This document shows positions 18,118 to 25,630 of a stretch of 64,000 nucleotides of DNA, one piece after another (the first letter of the stretch is position 1; each line of letters starts with the position of its first letter). The position numbers and the translations under genes are program-made. The notes under the pieces are model-generated. The model made no database searches. It was not told the DNA's origin and saw only the letters and a list, made by a program, of their open reading frames with translations. Source of the DNA: Microscilla marina ATCC 23134 (GTDB lineage Bacteria > Bacteroidota > Bacteroidia > Cytophagales > Microscillaceae); NCBI RefSeq assembly GCF_000169175.1, contig NZ_AAWS01000008.1, positions 220,284 to 284,283 on the forward strand, read 5' to 3'.

Positions 18118-18185
18118 TCTTCACGAGCTGATCAGAACTCTGAAAAACACTATTTACAGGCGCTACGACGAGGCGATTTAGCTTT

Positions 18186-18222
18186 GCTGAGCACCAACAT
18201 TCATCGGTATCTAAGGACTCGT
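18186..18222 (+). repeat. Interspersed repeat family A core
   Basis: Reads gagcaccaacattcatcggt and then atctaaggactcg, a diverged copy of the family A core. It lies between two family B units, so the elements are nested or clustered. Confidence 0.65.
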
Positions 18223-18239
18223 AAACTCGGTTGTGAAGA

Positions 18240-18369
18240 CACCATAGCCGTCAGGTTAAGCAAACAAGTGTAGAAAATTCACCCCAAAAATACCGCCCAA
18301 AGACAGTCTGGTCTCTTGTGAAGACACAAGCGACGGCGGAAAAAAGAGGCTAGCCTGACGGCTATGGTG
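18240..18369 (+). repeat. Family B-type unit with a different interior
   Basis: 130 bp between CACCATAGCCGTCAGGTTA and TAGCCTGACGGCTATGGTG, so the ends match those of 17958-18117 with one change, but the interior differs. Shared ends with an unrelated middle are a known feature of non-autonomous mobile elements. Confidence 0.7.
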
Positions 18370-18423
18370 AAGACACAAACCGAGGCGAAAAAATACAGCC
18401 TCCACCAAAACAAGAACCACAAA

Positions 18424-18467
18424 AAACCTCCCCACTTATCTTCACAGAAAATGGGGAGGTTTTTTTG
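18424..18467. terminator. Bidirectional-type hairpin after topA
   Basis: AAAACCTCCCCA and TGGGGAGGTTTTTTT form a stem with an A-run on one side and a T-run on the other, so it can act on either strand. It lies about 30 bp past the topA stop and is the probable topA terminator. Confidence 0.8.
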
Positions 18468-18498
18468 TTGAATTTCCGGGCAACAGCCCTTGATGGTA

Positions 18499-20961
18499 CT
18501 AGCTGTCCTTTTTCTTAGGCGCTGTTTTCTTTTTAGCCGCCGGCTTTTTCTTGGCGGCTGGCTTCTTTTTGGTCGTTGTTTTTTTGGCAGTAGTAGTGGT
18601 CGCTTTTTTAGGGGCAGCCGCTCCTTTCTTTTTCTTGTCAGGGGTTTTTTCGGCAAGCTCCAGACACTCGGCAAGCGTAAGCTCTTTGGGGTCTTTGTCT
18701 TTGGGTATTTTTACATTCTTTTTGCCCACCTTTATATAAGGTCCATAACGTCCATTGAGCACTTGTACATCGGGGTCTTCGTCAAACGACTTGATAAACT
18801 TTTCGGCATCTGCCTTGCGCTTCGCCAAAATCAACTCAATGGCACGCTCGCCTTCTATGGTATAGGGGTCATCTTCTTTCCCCAACGACACAAACTTGCT
18901 GTCGTGACGCACATAAGGGCCAAAACGCCCAATGTTTACCTGCATGGGCTTGCCTTCAAACTCGCCCAGGTTGCGCGGCAACTTAAACAATTCCAGGGCT
19001 TCTTCCAGGGTAACCGTCTCCAGTCGTTGGTCTTTGCGTAAGCTACTGCGTTGCTTGTCTTCGTCTTCGTTGTCGCCTACTTGCACATAGGCCCCATAGC
19101 GCCCAAAAATCACCCATACCTCTTTGCCGTTTTTGGGGTGTTCACCCAACAGCCTTTGCTTGCCCAAAGTGGTCGAGTCAATGTCGGCACTCTTTTCTAC
19201 TTTTTTGTGAAAACCTCCGTAAAAGCCTTCAATCATTTTTACCCACTCTTGCTTGCCCTGAGAAATCTCATCAAATTGTTTCTCCACATTGGCTGTAAAC
19301 GAGTAGTCCATGATGCTGTCGAAATGCTGGGTCAGAAAATCGTTGACCAATATGCCTACATCAGTAGGAAACATCTTTCCTTTTTCGGCTCCGGTAGTCT
19401 CTGTTTTGGTTTTATCCGTAATTTTATCGCTTTTCAGCTGCAAAAACTGATATTCTCTTTGTTTGCCTTCGCGTTCGCTTTTCTCTACGTAGCCCCGCTT
19501 CTGGATGGTAGAAATTGTAGGTGCATAAGTAGACGGACGCCCAATGCCCATTTCTTCCAGTTTTTTTACCAAACTGGCTTCTGTATAACGGGGTGGGTGC
19601 TTGGTAAAACGCTCCGTTGCCGACATTTGATCAAGGTTGAGCAACTGCCCCACGGTCAAAGGAGGCAACATGCCCTTGGTAAGTGCATTTTCTTCCTCGT
19701 CGTCGTCATCGTTGTCGGTAGACTCTATGTATACCTTCAGAAAACCATCAAAAGTAATGATCTCCCCTTTTGCCTGTAGGTCGGGTACCTGGGCGGGTGG
19801 ATTGGCTGTTTGATTGTACACTACCGGGTCTATGCCTATAGTGGCTGTAGTACGCTCTAGTTGGGCATCCGCCATTTGTGAGGCAATGGCACGTTTCCAG
19901 ATCAGTTCATACAGCTTTTCCTCATCCCGGTTATTGCCCGCGCTTTGGGTGTCAAAGCTGGTAGGACGAATGGCTTCGTGCGCTTCCTGAGCACTTGCCG
20001 ACTTGGTTTTGTATTTTCTTTCTTTGAAGTATTGCGTGCCATAGTTGTTTTCTATGGAGCTTTTGGCGGCTTGAATGGCGTCGTCTGACAAATTGGTAGA
20101 GTCAGTACGCATATAAGTAATCTTACCCGCTTCGTATAACTTTTGGGCAAGGCTCATCGTGCGCGATACCGAATAGCGCAGTTTGCGGCTGGCCTCTTGC
20201 TGCAGGGTAGAGGTGGTAAAGGGAGGCGCGGGCGATTTTTTGCCGGGTTTTTTCTCCAGTTTTTTTATCTCATAAATAGCCCCTACGCATTTCTCTAAAA
20301 ACTCACGGGCACTTTCCTGATTGGGCAGTTTTTTGGGCAATTCTGCCACCAAGGTTTTACCACCTTCAAGGGCAAACTCGGCGACCAGCTTAAACGATGA
20401 GGAAGGTACAAATTTTTCTATTTCGCGTTCCCGGTCTACTACTATGCGCACTGCCACCGATTGCACCCTGCCAGCAGACAAACCTCCTTTGATCTTTTTC
20501 CAAAGAATGGGAGACAGCTCAAAGCCTACCAGCCGGTCGAGAATACGGCGGGCTTGCTGGGCGTTTACCAGGTCTATGTCTATAGTACGGGGCGATTGTA
20601 TGGCGGTGGTAATGGCTTTTTTGGTGATCTCACGAAAAACAATTCGTTTGGTGTTGGCTTCTGTTAGTTCCAGGGCTTGTTGCAAGTGCCACGAAATGGC
20701 TTCCCCCTCACGGTCATCATCCGTTGCCAGCCAAACAGTCTCAGCTTCTTTAGCGAGCTTTTTCAACTCTGCGATCACTTGCTTTTTATCGTTCGAAATA
20801 ACATAAGTAGGTTTGAAACCATTGGCAATGTCTATAGCATCTTTTTTGGGCAAGTCGCGCACGTGCCCAAAGCTGGACTTTACACTGTAATCTTTACCCA
20901 GGTATCCTTCTATTGTTTTTGCCTTCGCAGGAGACTCTACTATAACTAAGTTTTTTGGCAT
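18499..20961 (-). CDS. topA: DNA topoisomerase I
   Basis: 820 residues. Type IA topoisomerase that relaxes negative supercoils. The N-terminal Toprim domain begins NLVIVESPAKAKTIEGYLG and has the metal motif ATDDDREGEAISWHL. The catalytic tyrosine is in GKITYMRTDSTNLS near residue 285. Other family segments are GRPSTYAPTISTIQKRGYV and repeated GRYGPYI/GRFGPYV units in the C-terminal part. Cysteine zinc fingers are absent. Instead the last ~50 residues are almost pure Lys/Ala/Thr (a basic tail likely to bind DNA). It runs convergent with array 2 across the repeat-rich gap. Confidence 0.97.
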   Translation of the reverse strand: MPKNLVIVESPAKAKTIEGYLGKDYSVKSSFGHVRDLPKKDAIDIANGFKPTYVISNDKKQVIAELKKLAKEAETVWLATDDDREGEAISWHLQQALELTEANTKRIVFREITKKAITTAIQSPRTIDIDLVNAQQARRILDRLVGFELSPILWKKIKGGLSAGRVQSVAVRIVVDREREIEKFVPSSSFKLVAEFALEGGKTLVAELPKKLPNQESAREFLEKCVGAIYEIKKLEKKPGKKSPAPPFTTSTLQQEASRKLRYSVSRTMSLAQKLYEAGKITYMRTDSTNLSDDAIQAAKSSIENNYGTQYFKERKYKTKSASAQEAHEAIRPTSFDTQSAGNNRDEEKLYELIWKRAIASQMADAQLERTTATIGIDPVVYNQTANPPAQVPDLQAKGEIITFDGFLKVYIESTDNDDDDEEENALTKGMLPPLTVGQLLNLDQMSATERFTKHPPRYTEASLVKKLEEMGIGRPSTYAPTISTIQKRGYVEKSEREGKQREYQFLQLKSDKITDKTKTETTGAEKGKMFPTDVGILVNDFLTQHFDSIMDYSFTANVEKQFDEISQGKQEWVKMIEGFYGGFHKKVEKSADIDSTTLGKQRLLGEHPKNGKEVWVIFGRYGAYVQVGDNEDEDKQRSSLRKDQRLETVTLEEALELFKLPRNLGEFEGKPMQVNIGRFGPYVRHDSKFVSLGKEDDPYTIEGERAIELILAKRKADAEKFIKSFDEDPDVQVLNGRYGPYIKVGKKNVKIPKDKDPKELTLAECLELAEKTPDKKKKGAAAPKKATTTTAKKTTTKKKPAAKKKPAAKKKTAPKKKDS

Positions 20962-21120
20962 AATTCAGTACTCGTGATTATTGGTTGCTCGCAAATATGA
21001 GTTATTTTTAAGTAAAAACACAAATAGTGAAGCGAACTTAAACAGAATTTAAAATTAGATTAGGTGCTATTTCAAGTAAAACGGAAAAAATAAAGTATTC
21101 CAAGAGAACAAAGTATTTTG

Positions 21121-21190
21121 TGGGTGGGCGATGAAAAAAATCTTTGCATAGCCAAAGCTATGGAACTATTTTTTGAAGAAGCCCATCCGC
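21121..21190. repeat. Palindrome of family C upstream of topA
   Basis: The core CATAGCCAAAGCTATG lies between A-rich and T-rich arms and outer arms gtgggcgat and gcccatcc. The core complements the one in the 14730-14795 hairpin. It could end convergent transcription or be another interspersed repeat. Confidence 0.55.
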
Positions 21191-21597
21191 CAAAGACATC
21201 GTTTGGTGGAGTAGGTTATTTTTATAGTTTTACCAAGGTTGTCAAAGTCAAAATCTTACACAATGATTTGCCAGAGCCTTGTAAGTAACTTCTATCGTAA
21301 AAAACAACAAAAGGTTTTATTATACAGGCAAAAAGCCTTTTTGTTGCAATTGATCGATGAGTTTTGTTGCAACCATACTACAACAAAATTTGAACGATTG
21401 CAACTTAACTCGCCTTTGTCTTATTTTGTTTGCTACAATTCAGTTATTTTTCCCACAAATCTTACACCTATTTTTTTAGGAACCCTACCCAAAACAAAGA
21501 TTTTAGCCCCTGTTTTAAAAAAAACTATACGTCACTTTCAGTGAAATAAACCTCCACAAAAAACTGGTAAAAAAGCCAGATTTTTTGTATATTTGTT

Positions 21598-21687
21598 AGC
21601 TGTTTAGCGCTTGCTTAAACTTTATATTTGAAGTTAAAAAAGTACTTTTTTTTAGCTCAGGTCATTCATTTTAAACAAGCGCTTAGC
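21598..21687 (+). promoter_or_regulatory. dnaN upstream -7 motif and inverted repeat
   Basis: TATATTTG (21598-21605) fits the Bacteroidota -7 element. It directly precedes a GCGCTTG-containing arm whose inverse CAAGCGC lies about 60 bp downstream. The arrangement could be an operator or an RNA structure in the dnaN leader. The -33 box is not clear. Confidence 0.4.
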
Positions 21688-21768
21688 CGGGTGTACACCC
21701 AAAAAATTATATTCCAGGCAATTACGTATTAAAGTAAGCCTTATACTTTAAATAAACGATATAAAATT

Positions 21769-22899
21769 ATGAAGTTTAGCGTCTCTTCTGCATTATTACA
21801 ACGACAATTATCGGCCATCAGTGGGGTGATCATGTCTAGCCCTGTAGTACCTATTTTAGAAAACTTTCTGTTTGTTTTAGAAGACGGAAAGCTCATTGCA
21901 AGCGCCTCTGACCTGCAAACCTCTATTACTACCGAGATTGAGGTAGATACTCAAGACACAGGGAGCGTAGCAGTGCCTGCCAAAATACTGCTTGACACCC
22001 TTAAGAGCCTGCCCGAACAACCTGTCACTTTTAGCATTGACGAAGAGCACAAAAGCGTAGAGATTACCTCTAACACCGGGCACTATAAACTAGCCGGAGA
22101 AAACGCAGACGAGTTTCCAAAAATAGCCCAGGCCGACAGCAAACTAAACATTGCCCTGTCGTCCGATATTTTAGGCAAAGCCATTGGCAACACCATCTTT
22201 GCCACCAGCAACGACGAGTTGCGTCCGGCAATGACAGGTATTTATATTCAGTTCAAAGAGGACCACACCCTATTTGTTGCTACCGATGGTCACCGTCTCA
22301 TTCGTTACAAACGCGAAGATGTAGTAGGTGGAGGCGACCCCATGACAATGATTATTCCTAAAAAATCTTTGGGCTTGTTACGCTCTACCCTACCCAACGA
22401 CCCGGTAGAAGTACACGCTGAATTCAGCGATTCCAATGCTTTCTTTAGCTTTGACGACATCAAGATGGTTTGCCGTTTGATTGATGAGCGTTTCCCCGAT
22501 TACGAAAACGCCATTCCGACCGACAACCCCAATGTATTGACCATAGATCGGGTAAGTTTGTTGAACTCGCTTAAGCGTCTGGCCATTTATGCCAACAAAA
22601 GTACCAACCAAATTCGCCTGAAAATGACGGCGGCAGGCACCTTACAAATATTTGCCGAAGATTTAGATTTCTCAAATGAGGCAAACGAAGCACTTGCCTG
22701 TGAGTACCAGGGCGATGACCTTGAGATTGGTTTCAATGCCAAGTTTGTAATAGAAATGTTGAGTAACATTACCGCCAAGGAGATCAAAATAGAAATGTCT
22801 ACCCCAAACAAAGCAGGGATTTTGAAACCCACCGAAAAAATAGACAACGGCGATATTTTGATGTTGGTAATGCCTGTGATGCTGAATACTTACGCTTAA
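21769..22899 (+). CDS. dnaN: DNA polymerase III sliding clamp (beta subunit)
   Basis: 376 residues, the usual length. The clamp encircles DNA and holds the polymerase. Three repeated clamp domains are recognisable, with MKFSVSSALLQRQLSAISGVI at the start (domain 1), NDELRPAMTGIYIQF and FVATDGHRLIRYK (domain 2), and the end LMLVMPVML, which corresponds to the family's conserved C-terminal PM(R/L) tail. It is monocistronic, with a terminator shortly after. It is not next to dnaA in this window. Confidence 0.97.
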   Translation: MKFSVSSALLQRQLSAISGVIMSSPVVPILENFLFVLEDGKLIASASDLQTSITTEIEVDTQDTGSVAVPAKILLDTLKSLPEQPVTFSIDEEHKSVEITSNTGHYKLAGENADEFPKIAQADSKLNIALSSDILGKAIGNTIFATSNDELRPAMTGIYIQFKEDHTLFVATDGHRLIRYKREDVVGGGDPMTMIIPKKSLGLLRSTLPNDPVEVHAEFSDSNAFFSFDDIKMVCRLIDERFPDYENAIPTDNPNVLTIDRVSLLNSLKRLAIYANKSTNQIRLKMTAAGTLQIFAEDLDFSNEANEALACEYQGDDLEIGFNAKFVIEMLSNITAKEIKIEMSTPNKAGILKPTEKIDNGDILMLVMPVMLNTYA

Positions 22900-22929
22900 C
22901 ACACCCCAAGGTATAAGTAATATATCTAC

Positions 22930-22963
22930 TGCCTGCCCTCTATAAATGGGGGCAGGCTTTTTT
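22930..22963 (+). terminator. dnaN terminator
   Basis: GCCTGCCC and GGGGCAGGC pair around a short loop (tctataaatg) and are followed by eight Ts. A textbook intrinsic terminator about 30 bp after the dnaN stop. Confidence 0.88.
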
Positions 22964-23047
22964 TATGTTCTTTGAAACCATACAAATGAGTGTAACAACT
23001 AATTGCTAATATAATAACCAATATAAAGTTAAAAATATGAGCAATGA

Positions 23048-23079
23048 TTGGTTTTTTAGCAAACCCCGCCTTATATTTG
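23048..23079 (+). promoter_or_regulatory. Candidate Bacteroidota promoter before 23179
   Basis: TTGG at 23048 and TATATTTG at 23072-23079 give approximately the TTTG-N19-TAnnTTTG arrangement, about 100 bp upstream of the ATG at 23179. Confidence 0.5.
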
Positions 23080-23178
23080 TTCTGCTGTCAATGAAGCGCT
23101 CAAAGCGTTGTTAGCATTTTTTGTTAAATACGCGGTTGCCTCAAAGTACGCTTACCAATGGTCTTATTCGTTTAAACA

Positions 23179-25086
23179 ATGTTTCGTGCTATGGACACCA
23201 GAGAAATATCTAAAAGTTTTGCTCCCAATCAGTCTTTCTTCATCCCTGAATCACGCTTGAGAGCAAGTGATCAATTTAAAAGCTCGTTGAAAACACTGGT
23301 TGTTCAACAGCTCAAAAAAGGCAATACCAGTGCAAGCGTATTGCGGTCTATCCAGTTTTTGCACCATACAGGTGACTTTAGTCTGTCGCCACAAGAGGCA
23401 TACCCCCTTGCCGAAACGTTGTTTAAAGCAGATAGCCCAGTAACACGTAAAGTGGCGTTTGGCATGGCAAAAAATGCCCCCATTTACGATGCCCCTTATT
23501 GGCTCAATGCAGCCCGCCACAGCGAAACCCACCTCAAAGATTTGATAGAGATTTACCGCCAAAAGATACACCATGCCCACCACTACAATGGAGCACAACA
23601 GGAGTTTTCTGACTATATGTTTATAGCCCATCCAGCGGTGGTAAACTTTGGTTGGGAACTCGCCGAACGTTATTTAAGGGCAAGAGAAGTAAGCGAGATA
23701 TGGGGCAAACTGGTACGCAACCGAAAGGCAAATGCCTGGCAACTGCTCCAGCTCAATGTACAGGCACCCAGTGCTATGCAATGGTTTGTGGCAAGCCACA
23801 GCAATCAAATGGAGCACTTGTATACTTATTCGCCCGAAAAAATTGCTTTTATAATCAAAAAAGGAGCGCCCCCTGTACGCCACTTATTGCTTGGTCAAAT
23901 CACCCAATCGTTTGAGTGCAACCCTTTGATGTTTTTGTACCTGGTGAGCAACCTTGCCCACGAACAGCGTACCCAACTGCTGCACAAATGCCTGCCTCAA
24001 TTTGCCCAACAAACGTTGTCTATAGACGAGGGCTTTTTGGCGCATACTATTCAAAGGTTGGGAGAAAATACCTGGGGGCTTAAGACTTTGCTAACCGTCG
24101 TGGCACACGCCCAGGTTACCCAAGCAGAAACAAACCAGGTGGTAGGATTGATGCTTGAAGAAACGCATTCGGCTCAAGTGCTTGTTCAACGCCTGGCAAC
24201 ACTACTGAACACTAAAAACAAGGCGCTTTTTGTAAAGGCGCTCAGTAAAAACCCTGACAAACTATTGGCGTACCACCAATACATTCCTCAGCAGGTGTGG
24301 GTAGGTTTGTTACGCCAAATGCCTATTGCCTACCTGACTGGTTTCAAGCAAGCCTTTGCTCAGGCAATATCCACTTTAGGAGACGAAGTACTCAATATTA
24401 CAGCACCACTTTTTGAGGATACGCTCATTGATTGGCTGAAGCACCATCAAGCAAAGGGGCAAGCACCTTTAGACGACCCCAGACTCCTGTATAAAATATG
24501 CATACACCCACTACCCAAGGTACGCCAATGGGGACATACTCAAGCCATGAGGCAAGGGCTAAAAGCCGACTTTGCGTTGAAACTACTTGAGTCTGACTTG
24601 CCCGAAACAGTAGCTTTTGCCAAAACATATTTTGATGGTATCACCGTGGAAGACAGTCATTTTGTAGATAATTTATTGGCTTTGTGTGATAGCCCAATGG
24701 CAGCTACCCGCAGTTATGGTTTGGCTTTGTTGCAAAAAATAGAGATAAGCTCTACCAAAGAAGCCCTACTGCTGGCTTACCTGGCAGAACACGCCGATGC
24801 AAAGATACAAACCTATGTAGCCCAAAAACTTTTACAAACATCGCCATCAATCAACCAAGCTCCTTTTGTTAAAAAATTTGACCAGGCAGTGTTGCGTCGT
24901 AAAAATCGCCACAAGGTTGCCCGCGAACATGTAAAAAAGCGTTGGAGTCAACAGACCGAAGTAGACATACAGACCTTGGTAGAGCTGGCAAAAACCGGCA
25001 CCCAAGGCGATGCCGAATGGGCAATTATACAGTTGACCCGGTTGAGTGTTCAGGGTAAAGAGGTAGATGGTTTTGTATTAGATTAA
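23179..25086 (+). CDS. Unrecognised 635-residue protein, probable helical repeats
   Basis: I do not recognise the family. No signal peptide or membrane segment is visible, so it is probably cytoplasmic. The sequence is almost entirely predicted helix with loosely repeating units (VRQWGHTQAMRQGLKAD, AATRSYGLALLQKIE, AKIQTYVAQKLLQ) resembling HEAT or similar solenoids. The C-terminus has a basic stretch (LRRKNRHKVAREHVKKRW) that could bind nucleic acid. The ATG at 23179 follows a good promoter candidate. A strong terminator follows at 25112, so it is probably transcribed alone. A scaffold role is only an inference from the repeat appearance. Confidence 0.75.
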   Translation: MFRAMDTREISKSFAPNQSFFIPESRLRASDQFKSSLKTLVVQQLKKGNTSASVLRSIQFLHHTGDFSLSPQEAYPLAETLFKADSPVTRKVAFGMAKNAPIYDAPYWLNAARHSETHLKDLIEIYRQKIHHAHHYNGAQQEFSDYMFIAHPAVVNFGWELAERYLRAREVSEIWGKLVRNRKANAWQLLQLNVQAPSAMQWFVASHSNQMEHLYTYSPEKIAFIIKKGAPPVRHLLLGQITQSFECNPLMFLYLVSNLAHEQRTQLLHKCLPQFAQQTLSIDEGFLAHTIQRLGENTWGLKTLLTVVAHAQVTQAETNQVVGLMLEETHSAQVLVQRLATLLNTKNKALFVKALSKNPDKLLAYHQYIPQQVWVGLLRQMPIAYLTGFKQAFAQAISTLGDEVLNITAPLFEDTLIDWLKHHQAKGQAPLDDPRLLYKICIHPLPKVRQWGHTQAMRQGLKADFALKLLESDLPETVAFAKTYFDGITVEDSHFVDNLLALCDSPMAATRSYGLALLQKIEISSTKEALLLAYLAEHADAKIQTYVAQKLLQTSPSINQAPFVKKFDQAVLRRKNRHKVAREHVKKRWSQQTEVDIQTLVELAKTGTQGDAEWAIIQLTRLSVQGKEVDGFVLD

Positions 25087-25111
25087 ATTGCTTCTTTTTA
25101 ATTTGTTTTCT

Positions 25112-25154
25112 AATCCCTTTGGGCTTGTGCTTATGACACAAGCCCAAAGGGATT
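25112..25154 (+). terminator. Terminator after the 635-residue gene
   Basis: An 18 bp perfect stem (AATCCCTTTGGGCTTGTG against its complement) around a 7 nt loop lies 26 bp after the stop. The downstream T-run is short (ttgtttg), so it is strong as a hairpin but not a perfect intrinsic terminator. Confidence 0.75.
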
Positions 25155-25630
25155 TGTTTGCTATAGGGTTTATAACTAACTGAAAATAAGTGCGCTATGA
25201 ATTTATTAATTGCCCATGAACCGAATCTACAGCTTGCTATGATGAGCTCAACGGAGTTAAACAAGTTGTACCTATAACCTTGCACCTAGTCCCTAGAACC
25301 TAGAACACAATGACCACTTTATATCTTGTGCGTAGATAAAAGATATTTCTGCTTTTGTTTGTAAGAATCTCACAGCAATTGTTTATTGCATTATGGTGTA
25401 CAAACTTATCACTATGTGACGCTATCAGTATTTGATGTGACTACATTTAAAACAACACTTTCTCTAGGGTGGCATCTACTATTTGCCCACAGGCTGACAC
25501 AGCGTACACTGCATAACTATATCAAAATTAAACATAACAAATGAATAAGTGTAACTATTCCTAGCTGACTTTCAGTGATTTACACTCATTCGCCACTTGT
25601 AATTACTTATAAACCCAAGCAGCCATCATT
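25155..25630. other. Intergenic region before the 794-residue gene
   Basis: 476 bp with no open frame worth calling. The sequence is AT-rich, with a short direct repeat (ccttgcacctagtccctag then aacctagaac) near 25280-25300. No promoter stands out. Confidence 0.5.

Larger units (their letters stand above)
17864..18420. other. Repeat-filled region between array 2 and topA
   Basis: No gene is supported. The DNA is a mosaic of interspersed elements: a family B element at 17958-18117, a family A core at 18186-18222, and a second family B-type unit at 18240-18369. Remnants such as aaaccgaggcg follow up to about 18395. Small open frames here are repeat translations. Confidence 0.75.
20962..21768. 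other. Divergent promoter region between topA and dnaN
   Basis: 807 bp AT-rich region without a credible gene; a 101-codon frame at 21239-21544 has no protein-like pattern. It contains the palindrome at 21121-21190, a TATATTTG promoter-like motif at 21598-21605, and an imperfect inverted pair (tttagcgcttgcttaaac near 21602-21620 and taaacaagcgcttag near 21672-21687). These flank an AT-rich core before dnaN. Confidence 0.6.

Noticed and set aside
21239..21544. 101-codon frame before dnaN
   Set aside because: Composition is that of AT-rich non-coding DNA, and no homology-like pattern is visible.
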